Source of the DNA: Testudinibacter aquarius
GTDB taxonomy: Bacteria > Pseudomonadota > Gammaproteobacteria > Enterobacterales > Pasteurellaceae
NCBI RefSeq assembly: GCF_004342725.1
Contig: NZ_SMCP01000007.1
Span: 86,301 to 150,300, forward strand
DNA: 64,000 nt
Direction: 5' to 3'
Of the stretch, positions 9,194-18,749 are shown one piece after another. Under the pieces are notes generated by a model. The model had not been told where the DNA came from. It did no database searches and saw only the letters and a program-made list of their open reading frames with translations. The position numbers and the translations under genes were made by a program. Each line of letters opens with the position of its first letter. The first letter of the stretch is position 1.

Positions 9194-9221
9194 TTAACCT
9201 CTTTATAAAAAGGACTCGATT

Positions 9222-10730
9222 ATGACTGACAAAAAATACATTATTGCCCTAGATCAAGGCACTACCAGTTCCAGAGCGCTGATTTTGGATCATGATGCTA
9301 ATGTGGTGAGTGTGGCACAGCGTGAATTCACTCAGATTTATCCTCAAGCCGGCTGGGTTGAACACAATCCGATGGAAATTTGGGCAACGCAAAGTTCGAC
9401 ATTGAATGAAGCGGTAGCCATGGCGGGGATCACCTCAGACATGATCGCCGGTATCGGGATCACCAACCAACGTGAAACCACGATTGTGTGGGAAAAAGAG
9501 ACGGGCAAGCCGGTGTACAATGCGATTGTATGGCAGTGCCGTCGCACCGCAAAAATTTGTGAACAATTGAAAGCCGAAGGGCATGAAGAGTACATTAAAG
9601 CCACGACCGGTTTGGTGGTTGACCCCTATTTTTCCGGCACTAAAGTGAAATGGATTTTGGACAACGTCGAAGGTGCACGTGAAAAAGCTGAAAAAGGCGA
9701 ATTACTGTTCGGCACCGTAGATACTTGGCTCGTGTGGAAATTAACTCAAGGGCGGGCGCATGTCACCGATTATACCAATGCGTCGCGTACCATGTTGTTC
9801 AATATTCATACCATGCAGTGGGACGAAAAAATGCTGGAAATTTTAGGCGTTCCGCGTGCCATGCTGCCTGAAGTGAAAAAATCCTCAGAAATTTACGGAG
9901 AAACCAATATTGGCGGTAAAGGAGGCGTGCGGATTCCGGTGGCAGGAATGGCGGGCGATCAGCAAGCCGCACTTTATGGGCACCTGTGTGTGAAAGCCGG
10001 TATGGCGAAAAACACCTACGGCACAGGCTGTTTTCTACTAATGAATACCGGTGACAAAGCGGTGCGTTCGCAAAACGGATTGCTGACGACCATTGCCTGT
10101 AATGCCGACGGTTCGCCGTGTTACGCACTGGAAGGATCGATTTTTATGGGTGGTGCTTCGATTCAATGGCTGCGTGACGAGTTGAAAATTGTACACGACA
10201 GTTACGATTCCGAATATTTTGCGCAAAAAGTGCCGGATAGTAACGGGGTTTATGTGGTTCCGGCGTTTACCGGCTTGGGTGCACCTTATTGGGATCCGTA
10301 TGCACGTGGTGCGATCTTAGGGCTTTCCAGAGGTGCGAACCGCAACCATATCGTGCGCGCCACGTTGGAATCGATCGCGTATCAAACCCGTGATGTTTTG
10401 GATGCAATGCAATCAGATTCTGGAGAAAAATTGCAAAAATTACGTGTTGATGGCGGCGCGACTGCAAATAACTTCCTAATGCAATTCCAATCTGATATTC
10501 TTAACACCCTTGTTGAGCGTCCAAAAGTGAAAGAGGTGACCGCACTGGGTGCAGCTTATCTGGCGGGATTGGCAACGGGCTTCTGGAAAAATCTGGATGA
10601 GTTGAAAGATAAAGCAAGCATCGAGCGGACTTTTGCACCGGATGGCTGCGAAGAGAAACGCACGCGGCGTTATAATGGTTGGAAAAAAGCCGTGAAACGT
10701 GCGCTTGCTTGGGAAAATGAGGAAGAGTAA
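9222..10730 (+). CDS. glpK: Glycerol kinase GlpK
   Basis: It phosphorylates glycerol with ATP to sn-glycerol-3-phosphate, trapping what GlpF admits. The 502-residue length is the family norm. The FGGY-kinase N-terminal phosphate loop DQGTTSSRA is at residues 9-17. ITNQRETT, the catalytic-base region [11 protein letters not shown] and the C-terminal signature [15 protein letters not shown] are all intact. It sits directly downstream of glpF and upstream of a small membrane protein gene. Confidence 0.97.
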   Translation: MTDKKYIIALDQGTTSSRALILDHDANVVSVAQREFTQIYPQAGWVEHNPMEIWATQSSTLNEAVAMAGITSDMIAGIGITNQRETTIVWEKETGKPVYNAIVWQCRRTAKICEQLKAEGHEEYIKATTGLVVDPYFSGTKVKWILDNVEGAREKAEKGELLFGTVDTWLVWKLTQGRAHVTDYTNASRTMLFNIHTMQWDEKMLEILGVPRAMLPEVKKSSEIYGETNIGGKGGVRIPVAGMAGDQQAALYGHLCVKAGMAKNTYGTGCFLLMNTGDKAVRSQNGLLTTIACNADGSPCYALEGSIFMGGASIQWLRDELKIVHDSYDSEYFAQKVPDSNGVYVVPAFTGLGAPYWDPYARGAILGLSRGANRNHIVRATLESIAYQTRDVLDAMQSDSGEKLQKLRVDGGATANNFLMQFQSDILNTLVERPKVKEVTALGAAYLAGLATGFWKNLDELKDKASIERTFAPDGCEEKRTRRYNGWKKAVKRALAWENEEE

Positions 10731-10766
10731 TTATCTTCCAGTCACTATTAATAATAAGAGAAAATT

Positions 10767-10982
10767 ATGCCATCAATTGATATTTTGGGCTATATTGCAA
10801 CCGCCTTTGTTGCCGGTTCGTTTTTATTAAGCTCGATGTTACACCTGCGAATCGTCAACTCCATCGGCGCAATGTTATACATTGTGTACGGCGTGTTGAT
10901 TGCCTCTACGCCGGTGATTTTATTGAATGTGTTTATTACCGCAGTGAATGTTTATCAAATTGTTAAACTGAAACGCCGATAA
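10767..10982 (+). CDS. Small membrane protein, YgjV-like, in the glp operon
   Basis: A 71-residue protein with two to three hydrophobic segments (GYIATAFVAGSFLLSSML, a central IGAMLYIVYGVLIA and a third before the basic tail KLKRR). It resembles the YgjV-type inner-membrane family and small conserved proteins of Haemophilus next to glpK. It begins 36 bp after glpK with a good ribosome-binding site and is followed by a terminator, so it is probably the last gene of the glp operon. Its function is unknown. Confidence 0.7.
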   Translation: MPSIDILGYIATAFVAGSFLLSSMLHLRIVNSIGAMLYIVYGVLIASTPVILLNVFITAVNVYQIVKLKRR

Positions 10983-11008
10983 TAATTCGCATCAATGTGT
11001 CAAGAATT

Positions 11009-11043
11009 AACCTCGTTGCTGTGTTTGGCAATGAGGTTTTTCT
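11009..11043 (+). terminator. Intrinsic terminator of the glp operon
   Basis: AACCTCGTTGC pairs with GCAATGAGGTT (one mismatch) and is followed by a T-rich run. Confidence 0.75.
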
Positions 11044-11205
11044 TTTTTCAGGTTAAGGAAATCCAACGGATAAAGAAATTTGCAATTTAGTAACATTTCT
11101 TAGACAATAAATCGTTTTTACACGGCGGATAACCGCTCAAATACTTTCCTTGATTGACAAAGTTTGTAAAATCAAGGTGTTATAAAACTTTTAAAGGAAA
11201 TTATC

Positions 11206-11787
11206 ATGAAAAAATGGATTGCGATTATTATTGTTGCCGTGATTGCCGGTTTTACATTAATGAGCAGCTATAATGGTTTAGTGCGTGCCGAGGAAGAGAT
11301 TGATTCTGTTTGGGCAAATGTGGAATCGTCTTATCAGCGCCGTGCTGATTTGATCCCGAATATTGTCAACACCGTACAAGGACAAGCCAATTTTGAACGC
11401 GATACCTTAACCGGCGTGATCGAAGCCCGTTCCAAAGCGTCACAAACTAAAATTGACCCAACCAATATGACTCAGGAGCAGTTGAATCAATTCCAGCAAC
11501 AGCAAAATTCCGTCGGTTCGGCGTTATCCCGTTTGTTGGTGACGGTTGAACGTTATCCTGAATTGAAAGCACATGAAGGTTTTATGAATCTGCAAGCGCA
11601 ATTGGAAGGCACCGAAAACCGGATCAACAAAGCGCGTAATGATTTTAATGCGGCAGCTAAAACCTATAACAGCTATGTGCGTCAGTTCCCGACCAAATTT
11701 GTTGCGATGATTTTCGGTTTTAAGGATAAGCCGTATTTCCAAGCAGCAGAAGGTTCGCAAAACGCACCGACAGTGAATTTTAATTAA
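11206..11787 (+). CDS. LemA family protein
   Basis: A 193-residue protein with an N-terminal membrane anchor (WIAIIIVAVIAGFTLMSSY) followed by a helical LemA domain. The family signature SYQRRADLIPNIVNTVQG near residues 44-61 is clear, as is the later RNDFNAAAKTYN block. LemA proteins are membrane-anchored helical proteins of unclear biochemical role and are commonly encoded beside TPM-domain proteins, as here. It is 20 bp before the first TPM gene, so an operon of three is likely. Confidence 0.88.
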   Translation: MKKWIAIIIVAVIAGFTLMSSYNGLVRAEEEIDSVWANVESSYQRRADLIPNIVNTVQGQANFERDTLTGVIEARSKASQTKIDPTNMTQEQLNQFQQQQNSVGSALSRLLVTVERYPELKAHEGFMNLQAQLEGTENRINKARNDFNAAAKTYNSYVRQFPTKFVAMIFGFKDKPYFQAAEGSQNAPTVNFN

Positions 11788-11807
11788 TCTAAAAAGAGCG
11801 GAAGGTT

Positions 11808-12266
11808 ATGCCATTATTTGCCAAGTCGGCGATTGATTCCTCGCTGGTCGAATCTGCCATTCAGCAACTGGAGTTGCAGACATCGGCGGAAGTGCGAGTG
11901 TATATTGAAAAAAATGCCAAGTTGCAAGACTTGGCACAAAGCACCAATCCGATTATCGCCCGTGCGCAGCAGATTTTCACTCAGCTGGAAATGCAACAAA
12001 CGGCGGCGAATAATGGCGTATTGATCTATGTTGCCTTGAAACAACGCCGTTGTGCCGTGATTGGCGACAGCGGCATTCATCAGTTTGTGAACGATGATTT
12101 TTGGCAACGCTGCTGTGATGTGATCACCGCGCAGGCAGCACAAGGCAATTTGACCAAAGGCATTATTGCTGCGTTATATCTGCTGGCGGAAAAATTGTCA
12201 CTCCATTTTCCACGTCAAGCGGACGACATCGATGAATTGCCGAACGAGGTGATTATTGATGAATAA
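11808..12266 (+). CDS. TPM domain protein (cytoplasmic-type, YgcG-related)
   Basis: A 152-residue protein without a signal peptide, made almost entirely of a TPM fold. Features are a start rich in helix-forming residues, TSAEVRVYIEKN, a central NNGVLIYVALKQRRCAVIGDSGIH and a C-terminal helical part with GNLTKGIIAALYLLAEKL. TPM domains include thylakoid phosphatase-like and photosystem repair proteins; the bacterial role is unknown. It overlaps the start of the next TPM gene by 8 bp, indicating translational coupling. Confidence 0.75.
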   Translation: MPLFAKSAIDSSLVESAIQQLELQTSAEVRVYIEKNAKLQDLAQSTNPIIARAQQIFTQLEMQQTAANNGVLIYVALKQRRCAVIGDSGIHQFVNDDFWQRCCDVITAQAAQGNLTKGIIAALYLLAEKLSLHFPRQADDIDELPNEVIIDE

Positions 12267-13074
12267 CTTTTTTGTTCGGCTACGTTATCAGTTAGGTTAT
12301 GTGCTGACCGCACTTTGCCTATTTTTCAGCGTCAATGCAGTGGCAGTTGAGTTGCCGGCATCGCCGAATCCGTTTCGTTATGTCAGTGACTATACCAATG
12401 TGCTGACGGCGGCGCAGCAAAATGCGCTAGAAAACAAACTGGCGGCTTACGGCAAACAGACCAGTTCGCAAATTGCGTTGGTAATTTTGCCAACGGTTGG
12501 GGATAACGAGATCGCTGAATTTGCGTTTGCGCTGGTTGATAAATGGGGCATTGGACGCAAAGGGCTGAATAACGGTGTGTTGATGCTGATTGCCTTGAAC
12601 GATCGCAAAATCTTTATTGCACCGGGACAAGGACTGGAAGGTGCACTGCCCGATGCGCTGTTGTCACAGCTGATTCGTAATGAGATCACCCCGTATTTTA
12701 AACAAAATAATTACTATCAAGGGATCAATAATGGGCTTGACTCGATTATTGCCGCCAGCAAAGGTGAATATGCACCACAGCCGGTTGAACAAGGCAATCT
12801 ACAAGACTTGATCCCTGTGGGGTTTGTGATCCTTTTTATTCTGTTTGTGGTGGTTAACAGAATAGCGAACAATTATGTCACTCCGACCAATAACCATACC
12901 ATCGGGCGCAACGGACAAGTGCTGCGTCGCAGTCGCAACCGCAGTGGTGGAGGATTTGGCGGCTTCGGCGGTGGTTTTGGAGGCGGAAGCGGCAGCGGTG
13001 GTGGCTTTGGCGGAGGCGGCGGTGGTTTCGGCGGTGGCTCTTCCGGTGGCGGTGGTGCCGGCGGCAGTTGGTAA
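12259..13074 (+). CDS. Exported TPM domain protein with glycine-rich tail (YgcG-like)
   Basis: A 271-residue protein with a signal peptide (ending near ...FFSVNAVAVELP), a periplasmic TPM domain (YVSDYTNVLTAAQQNALENK to about residue 180), one transmembrane helix (IPVGFVILFILFVVVNRIA) and a Gly/Ser-rich tail of about 50 residues ending GGAGGSW. This tail is typical of YgcG/TPM proteins. I placed the start at the ATG at 12259 rather than the TTG just before it, with GAGG about 9 bp upstream. It is the last gene of the lemA-TPM-TPM group. Confidence 0.82.
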   Translation: MNNFFVRLRYQLGYVLTALCLFFSVNAVAVELPASPNPFRYVSDYTNVLTAAQQNALENKLAAYGKQTSSQIALVILPTVGDNEIAEFAFALVDKWGIGRKGLNNGVLMLIALNDRKIFIAPGQGLEGALPDALLSQLIRNEITPYFKQNNYYQGINNGLDSIIAASKGEYAPQPVEQGNLQDLIPVGFVILFILFVVVNRIANNYVTPTNNHTIGRNGQVLRRSRNRSGGGFGGFGGGFGGGSGSGGGFGGGGGGFGGGSSGGGGAGGSW

Positions 13075-13103
13075 CGCAAAAGCGGTAAATTCAATTCCGC
13101 TTA

Positions 13104-13131
13104 TTGAGTTAACACAGTGCTGTGATACAAT
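13104..13131 (+). promoter_or_regulatory. Candidate grxD promoter
   Basis: TTGAGT (13104-13109) and TACAAT (13126-13131) are 16 bp apart. Transcription would start near 13138 and run through the hairpin at 13151-13174 before reaching grxD. Confidence 0.5.
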
Positions 13132-13150
13132 CAGCCATCATTCATTTACA

Positions 13151-13174
13151 AGCAGGGAATCGCCCTGCTTTTTA
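13151..13174 (+). terminator. Intrinsic terminator just upstream of grxD (possible attenuator)
   Basis: AGCAGGG, loop AATCG, CCCTGCT, then TTTT. It ends 12 bp before the grxD start, with GAGG (13177-13180) immediately after it. It may terminate the TPM transcript or attenuate grxD. Confidence 0.7.
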
Positions 13175-13185
13175 CTGAGGTCAGC

Positions 13186-13530
13186 ATGGAAACATTAGAT
13201 AAGATCAAACAACAAATCAGCGAAAACCCGATCCTTCTGTATATGAAAGGCTCGCCAAAATTTCCGTCGTGCGGCTTTTCCGCACGCACTGTGGAAGCCC
13301 TGATCCATTGCCAAGTGCCATTTGGTTATGTGGATATTTTGCAAAATCCCGATATTCGCGCTGAGTTGCCGAAATACGCCAACTGGCCGACATTCCCGCA
13401 ATTGTGGGTAGAAGGCGAATTGGTTGGCGGTTGCGATATCGTGATGGAAATGTTCCAACAGGGCGAATTACAGCCGATGTTAAAACAAGTCGCAGACAAA
13501 TATGCGACAGAACAAAAAACAGAAGCATAA
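13186..13530 (+). CDS. grxD: Monothiol glutaredoxin GrxD
   Basis: A 114-residue glutaredoxin with the CGFS active site (PSCGFSART, near residues 29-32) that binds a bridging [2Fe-2S] cluster with glutathione. It serves iron-sulfur cluster trafficking. The downstream TWPTFPQLW (Grx fold, cis-Pro) and GGCDI glutathione-binding blocks are intact. It stands alone between a leader terminator and a USS-type terminator. Confidence 0.95.
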   Translation: METLDKIKQQISENPILLYMKGSPKFPSCGFSARTVEALIHCQVPFGYVDILQNPDIRAELPKYANWPTFPQLWVEGELVGGCDIVMEMFQQGELQPMLKQVADKYATEQKTEA

Positions 13531-13570
13531 ATATACCGTGTAAAACAGTTCTCTCTTTTTTACTCCATTC

Positions 13571-13625
13571 AAACCGCACTTTGACTGTTATCATCCGATA
13601 ACAGAGTAAAGTGCGGTTTTTTTAT
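13571..13625 (+). terminator. Terminator made of two facing uptake signals
   Basis: AAACCGCACTTTGACTGTTATC and its near-exact reverse complement, ending AAAGTGCGGTTTTTTT, form a long stem after grxD. Confidence 0.9.
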
Positions 13626-13732
13626 TTTCAATATTTCTCCAATTGATTAATGATTGTAAATTGTTTTGCTAACGTTTAAATCGCAGGCGTATGATTATTG
13701 CGACTTTATTAATCAATACAAGGATAAACAAA

Positions 13733-15373
13733 ATGAAAAAATCCCATGATGTTTTAAATGATCCGTTCCTGAATAAAGGCACTGCTTTTACTTTGGAAGA
13801 GCGAGCAAAATTGGGTTTGACTGGTTTGTTGCCGGCTTGCGTGCAAACGCTTGAAGAACAATCCAATCAGGCTTATGCCCAATATCAGAAGAAAGACTCC
13901 AACATCGAAAAACGCCATTTTTTGATGGAGATTTTCAATACAAACCGCACTTTATTTTATGCGTTGTTTAGCCGTCATGTGGTTGAATTTATGCCGATTG
14001 TTTATGATCCAACCATTGCTGAATCGATTGAGCGCTATGACGAACTGTTTGTTGATCCGCAATATGCGGCGTATTTATCGATCAATGAACCGGAAAATAT
14101 CGAGGCAACGCTGAAAAATGCGGCGAATGGACGCGATATCAAACTGATCGTTGCAACCGACGCGGAAGGTATTTTAGGTATCGGCGATTGGGGCGTGAAT
14201 GGCGTTGATATTTCCGTCGGCAAACTGATGGTTTACACTGCAGCGGCAGGAATCGATCCGAACAGCGTATTGCCGGTGGTGTTAGATGTCGGCACCAACC
14301 GTGATCAGCTGCTCAATGATCCGTTGTATTTAGGCAACCGTCACCAACGGGTGCGCGGTGATCAATATTATCAATTTGTCGATCAATTCGTACAAAAAGC
14401 CGAAGCCCTGTTCCCGAAACTGTATCTGCACTGGGAAGATTTCGGACGCTCGAATGCGGCGAATATCCTGAACAAATACCGCGATAAAATTGCGACCTTT
14501 AATGATGATATTCAAGGTACCGGTATCATCACGTTGGCGGGGATTCTGGGCGCATTGAATATTTCCAAACAAAATATCACCGACCAAACCTATATGTGCT
14601 TCGGTGCGGGCAGTGCCGGTGCCGGTATCACCACTCGGATTTATCAAGAAATGCTGCAACACGGCTTAAGCGAAAAAGAAGCGCGTGCCAAATTCTATAT
14701 GGTGGACGTGCAAGGCTTGTTGTTTGATGATATGGATGACTTAACCCCGGAACAACGCCCATTTGCGCGCAGCCGTGCCGAGTTTGCCAACAGCCACGAA
14801 TTGACTTCGCTGGAAGCAGCAATCAAAGCCGTGCATCCGACAATTCTGGTCGGGACTTCCACCTGTGGCGGTGCCTTTACTGAAACGCTGATTAAAGAGA
14901 TGGCGGCGCACACCGAACGCCCGATTATTTTCCCACTCAGCAATCCGACCGAATTAGCGGAAGCGACCGCGAAAGATTTGCTGACTTGGACCGACGGCAG
15001 AGCCTTGGTGGCAACAGGAATTCCGACCGACCCGGTGGAGCTGAACGGGGTCACTTACGAAATCGGACAGGCGAATAACGCCTTGATTTATCCGGGCTTA
15101 GGTTTGGGGGTGTTGGCTTCACAAGCACGGATTTTAAACGACACCATGATCTCAAAAGCGGCACACTCCTTGGGTGGTTTGGTTGATCCGAGCAAAGCGG
15201 GCGCGGCGGTGTTGCCACCGGTGTCGAAATTAGTCGAATTTTCACGCACCGTTGCCAAAGGTGTGGCGCAAAGTGCGGTTGATCAGAAACTGAATAAGCA
15301 TCCGATTGCCGATCTGGATAACGCCATTGATGAATTGAAATGGATTCCGGAATATCAGGATCTGACTAAATAA
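13733..15373 (+). CDS. mleA: Malolactic enzyme (malic-enzyme family)
   Basis: A 546-residue malic-enzyme-fold protein. Over its whole length it resembles the malolactic enzymes of lactic acid bacteria, which convert L-malate to L-lactate and CO2 with bound NAD and Mn. Shared blocks include [13 protein letters not shown] at the N-terminus, [40 protein letters not shown] and AHSLGG. The NAD-binding glycines are in [10 protein letters not shown]. It is about 20 residues shorter than SfcA-type malic enzymes. I chose the ATG at 13733, with AAGGA upstream; an upstream in-frame ATG at 13691 lies in a probable -10 box. A general annotator might call it NAD-malic enzyme. The adjacent malate permease supports malolactic function. 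No mleR regulator is adjacent. Confidence 0.85.
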   Translation: MKKSHDVLNDPFLNKGTAFTLEERAKLGLTGLLPACVQTLEEQSNQAYAQYQKKDSNIEKRHFLMEIFNTNRTLFYALFSRHVVEFMPIVYDPTIAESIERYDELFVDPQYAAYLSINEPENIEATLKNAANGRDIKLIVATDAEGILGIGDWGVNGVDISVGKLMVYTAAAGIDPNSVLPVVLDVGTNRDQLLNDPLYLGNRHQRVRGDQYYQFVDQFVQKAEALFPKLYLHWEDFGRSNAANILNKYRDKIATFNDDIQGTGIITLAGILGALNISKQNITDQTYMCFGAGSAGAGITTRIYQEMLQHGLSEKEARAKFYMVDVQGLLFDDMDDLTPEQRPFARSRAEFANSHELTSLEAAIKAVHPTILVGTSTCGGAFTETLIKEMAAHTERPIIFPLSNPTELAEATAKDLLTWTDGRALVATGIPTDPVELNGVTYEIGQANNALIYPGLGLGVLASQARILNDTMISKAAHSLGGLVDPSKAGAAVLPPVSKLVEFSRTVAKGVAQSAVDQKLNKHPIADLDNAIDELKWIPEYQDLTK

Positions 15374-15385
15374 TAGGAGCATGTT

Positions 15386-16351
15386 ATGCAATTTCTCTCT
15401 TCAATCGAAAGTACCTTGCCGATTCTGTTTATCATTGCGCTCGGTTACGGATTACGAAAGAAAGGGTGGTTTGCAGACAGTTTCGGCGGCAATATTTCAA
15501 AGCTGATTTTGAATATTGCACTGCCGGCGGGGATTTTTGTTTCGATTCTGAAATATTTGACCCGTGATAAATTGTTTTCATTGTCCGGCGGGCTCGTTTA
15601 TTTCGTGTTGGCGACGCTATTAGCTTATGCTGTGGCTTTTTTATTGGTCAAGGTATTAAAAGTTCGTCGTGGTCGACGCGGCGTTTTTATCAACGTGATC
15701 GTCAATGCCAATACGATTTTTATCGGTTTGCCGCTCAATGTCGCACTCTTCGGCGAAGTCAGCTTGCCGTATTTCCTGGTCTGTTATCTGGTCAACACCG
15801 TATCCACTTGGACAATCGGCGCCTGGTTGATTGCCAATGATGATCCGACGGTCGACGCGAACACACGCCAGGGCAGTTTTGATCTGAAAAAACTGTTAAC
15901 GCCGCCGATTATCGGTGCGATCTTGGCATTTGTGTTTCTGCTTGCCGATATTCCGTTGCCGACCTTTGTCAATTCGACCTTGGGTTATGTCGGTGAATTG
16001 GTCACTCCGTTAGCATTAATCTATGTCGGAATCGTGCTGGCGGACGCAGGCTTGAAGAGCATTCATTTTGATCGTGATGCCACAGTCGCATTAATCGGAC
16101 GCTTTATCCTGATGCCGGGATTAACCATCGGTTTGATCCTGTTCGGTGCAGGTTCACTTGGCAGCTTACCGCCAACAGAAGCCTATACTTTGATTGTGCA
16201 ATCTGCCGTACCTGCATTGGCAGTGCTGCCGATTCTGGCGCATGCCGCCAACGGCGATGTGGAGTATGCCACCAACGTGGTCACCACCAGCACCTTACTG
16301 TTTATTATCGTCATCCCAATCGTCAACGCGATTCTGCCGTTGATTGCCTAA
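15386..16351 (+). CDS. mleP: AEC-family malate permease
   Basis: A 321-residue membrane protein of the auxin efflux carrier family, with ten hydrophobic segments in two groups of five. The family-typical PAGIFVSIL, NTIFIGLPLNVALFG and C-terminal QSAVPALAVLPI blocks are visible. It is 12 bp downstream of the malolactic enzyme gene with its own GGAG site, so the pair is an operon as in lactic acid bacteria. It would import malate or exchange it for lactate. Confidence 0.82.
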   Translation: MQFLSSIESTLPILFIIALGYGLRKKGWFADSFGGNISKLILNIALPAGIFVSILKYLTRDKLFSLSGGLVYFVLATLLAYAVAFLLVKVLKVRRGRRGVFINVIVNANTIFIGLPLNVALFGEVSLPYFLVCYLVNTVSTWTIGAWLIANDDPTVDANTRQGSFDLKKLLTPPIIGAILAFVFLLADIPLPTFVNSTLGYVGELVTPLALIYVGIVLADAGLKSIHFDRDATVALIGRFILMPGLTIGLILFGAGSLGSLPPTEAYTLIVQSAVPALAVLPILAHAANGDVEYATNVVTTSTLLFIIVIPIVNAILPLIA

Positions 16352-16354
16352 ATC

Positions 16355-16396
16355 AAAACCGCACTTTGCTTGTTTAACAAATGCAAGTGCGGTTTT
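16355..16396 (+). terminator. Terminator made of two facing uptake signals
   Basis: AAAACCGCACTTTGC and GCAAGTGCGGTTTT flank a 13-base loop right after mleP. Confidence 0.85.
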
Positions 16397-16513
16397 ACTA
16401 GAATTTAATCACGCATTTTACTATCACACTATTTACAAAAAATTGATTGTGATCAGTAAATTTCCTCTTGTAAGATAGTTGCCAATTATTATTTGATCTA
16501 TAAGGAAAATAAG

Positions 16514-18697
16514 ATGGCTACAAACTTGACTAGCTCAACAAGCAGTGCTATTTCGACTTTAGAATATGCAATTCTGGCAGCAAATTCCAATGTAATCGCC
16601 CGACATGATAACAACCGTTTTATTTTACCACCGGAATGGCAATCGTTAGATAAGACGCTTTCTAGTAATGTACCGTTAACAGGTGATCTTGGGTATGTAC
16701 AAAATACAGCGAGTGGCTTTGAAGCAAAAGCCTATATGAAGGATGATCAAATTGTTATCGCTTTTGCCGGTACTAATGTCGGGGATTTAAAGGAGTGGGT
16801 TGCCGATTTTCAGATCGCACTTGCAGGCAAGGCACATCAACAGATTTTTGATGCAGCAATATACTATAAAGAGATCGTTTCTAACTATCCGGATAAAACG
16901 GTTAGTTTTACCGGGCATTCACTTGGTGGTGGATTAGCAGCATTAGCCGGAGTATTTTTTGATAAAACGGCAATAACGTTTGATCCGGCACCATTTAGAT
17001 TGGCAGCAACGGAAGCAATGGCAAAAAATATCGCAACGGTATTAAGGCAGCTTGGTTATGAAGAAGATCAAGATTTAAATGCCTATCATACGGTAGAGAA
17101 ACCCATTGCAGATGTTTCTGAATTATTAGGGCAGCTGTTTAGTGCGGTGGTGCTGAATACCGCAACCTTTCCGACAAAAATTCGGGGCGAAGAAAATATT
17201 CTTGCTTATGCCTTGAGAGGAGAGTTTTTAACAGATGGAATTCCGTTTTTAACGCAAGGATTGGCTGCCTTGAAAATTGCCGGCGAATTTAATCTCGTTA
17301 AAGCGGATCAAGCAGAGCTGACACTTTCTACCTTTACCTATCATGGGTTAGAACTGCTCGTGTTACCGATGATAGCACCTAAAATCAGTCTATTATCACG
17401 CCATTTCACAGAAATTTTTGCCAATTTAGAAAATTATGAGCCTTCACATTATTCTAAAGATAAAACAGCAACATTAATTCGATTTATTCAACAAGAAGTC
17501 AGTCATCTTATGGAGGGGAAAAACTACAGTTTTTTAGACGCTTTTGCTGATGATATTGAATTGGTGGTCAATTCAGTTAATAATTTAGAACATAATTATA
17601 TGTTGTCTCATCCAAAACTGCGCAGCGCACTGTTAAATTTGGTCATTGACTATTATTACCATATTCCCTTAGGAGAGCAAGTCGGGTCATTCTTTGAAAT
17701 TCGGCATGATGCGCTCTATTTTTCAACGGCTGATACGGCTAGAAAAGCTTTGATTAATGAATTTATTAATGAATTAGCGATGTTAAATTTCATTGAAAAG
17801 GGGACGTTACTGGCGGATTTACGTGCTGGTAATAATGATGATTGGATTATTCATAACCATATTGAACGAGGTATGTTTTTCTCTGAAATCGATGTAGTAA
17901 CAAATAATATCATTATTGGTGGCAACCATGATGATAATATCAAGGCCGGCAGTGGGGATGATATTATTTTTGCCGGGCAGGGGCATGATGTGATTAATGG
18001 CGGTACAGGTGCTGATAAAATGTATGGTGGTGCCGGTAATGATGTTTATTATGTCGATAATCATGGAGATCATATTATCGAAGGGATTGCCCAAGGGGAT
18101 GATTTGGTGAATAGCAGCGTCACTTATACTCTAGGTCAACATTTCGAAAGACTAACATTGATTGGTGATAAGTCCATTGATGGATATGGAAATATTTTGA
18201 ATAATACTTTGCATGGCAATGTAGGCAATAATATTTTAGATGGCGGGTGGGGCAATGATCAGTTATATGGTGGTGCTGGGAATGATATTTTGATTGGTGG
18301 GCAGGGTAATGATCGACTAGATGGTGGTGAGGGTAACGATATTTTACAAGGCGGTATCGGCAATGATACCTATATATTTGGTACTAATTTTGGTCGGGAT
18401 GTGATCAAAGATTATGATTTTTTTGCGGGTAGAGATGTTTTGCATTTTACTGATGTCAAAATTGAGCAGTCTTATTTTTTTAGGGAAAAAAATGATTTGA
18501 TCGTTGCATTGCGCGGTACATCAGACAGTATAAAAGTGGAAAATTGGTTTAAGCCGATAATGGGATATGCTTATCAAGTAGAAGTTTTTGAATTTACTGA
18601 TGTGAGCGTGACTAATCAAACTGTCAGTCAAATTGCAGGCAAAAACTATTTTCCTTTGCCGGAATATTATGAGCAATCGGTGAACTTAATCGCTTAA
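16514..18697 (+). CDS. RTX-type secreted lipase-like protein
   Basis: A 727-residue protein with no signal peptide. Residues about 60-180 form a class 3 lipase alpha/beta-hydrolase region with the nucleophile elbow TGHSLGGGLAAL (Ser near 135). A middle region of about 250 residues has no assignment. Residues about 465-625 hold calcium-binding nonapeptide repeats (GGTGADKMY, GGAGNDVYY, GGWGNDQLY, GGAGNDILI, GGQGNDRLD, GGEGNDILQ). The C-terminus carries no Cys and ends in a hydrophobic NLIA tail. This layout predicts type I secretion and calcium-triggered folding. No type I exporter genes are nearby. The ATG at 16514 has AAGGA seven bases upstream; a TTG 21 bases earlier is less likely. The coding sequence is more AT-rich than its neighbours. 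Confidence 0.85.
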   Translation: MATNLTSSTSSAISTLEYAILAANSNVIARHDNNRFILPPEWQSLDKTLSSNVPLTGDLGYVQNTASGFEAKAYMKDDQIVIAFAGTNVGDLKEWVADFQIALAGKAHQQIFDAAIYYKEIVSNYPDKTVSFTGHSLGGGLAALAGVFFDKTAITFDPAPFRLAATEAMAKNIATVLRQLGYEEDQDLNAYHTVEKPIADVSELLGQLFSAVVLNTATFPTKIRGEENILAYALRGEFLTDGIPFLTQGLAALKIAGEFNLVKADQAELTLSTFTYHGLELLVLPMIAPKISLLSRHFTEIFANLENYEPSHYSKDKTATLIRFIQQEVSHLMEGKNYSFLDAFADDIELVVNSVNNLEHNYMLSHPKLRSALLNLVIDYYYHIPLGEQVGSFFEIRHDALYFSTADTARKALINEFINELAMLNFIEKGTLLADLRAGNNDDWIIHNHIERGMFFSEIDVVTNNIIIGGNHDDNIKAGSGDDIIFAGQGHDVINGGTGADKMYGGAGNDVYYVDNHGDHIIEGIAQGDDLVNSSVTYTLGQHFERLTLIGDKSIDGYGNILNNTLHGNVGNNILDGGWGNDQLYGGAGNDILIGGQGNDRLDGGEGNDILQGGIGNDTYIFGTNFGRDVIKDYDFFAGRDVLHFTDVKIEQSYFFREKNDLIVALRGTSDSIKVENWFKPIMGYAYQVEVFEFTDVSVTNQTVSQIAGKNYFPLPEYYEQSVNLIA

Positions 18698-18708
18698 ATA
18701 CTCTTTAT

Positions 18709-18740
18709 CAGGGTGGATTGCCTCCACCCTTCTGATTTTT
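18709..18740 (+). terminator. Intrinsic terminator of the RTX gene
   Basis: AGGGTGGA, loop TTGCC, TCCACCCT, then TCTGATTTTT, eleven bases after the stop. Confidence 0.8.
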
Positions 18741-18749
18741 ATAGTAGTG

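Noticed and set aside
12873..13198. Proline-rich and alanine/valine-rich frames over the TPM gene end
   Set aside because: They are shifted readings of the glycine-rich tail.
13691..13732. Fourteen-codon N-terminal extension of the malolactic enzyme
   Set aside because: Its ATG is part of a likely -10 box (TATGAT, 13690-13695), and the downstream ATG has the ribosome-binding site and family-like N-terminus.
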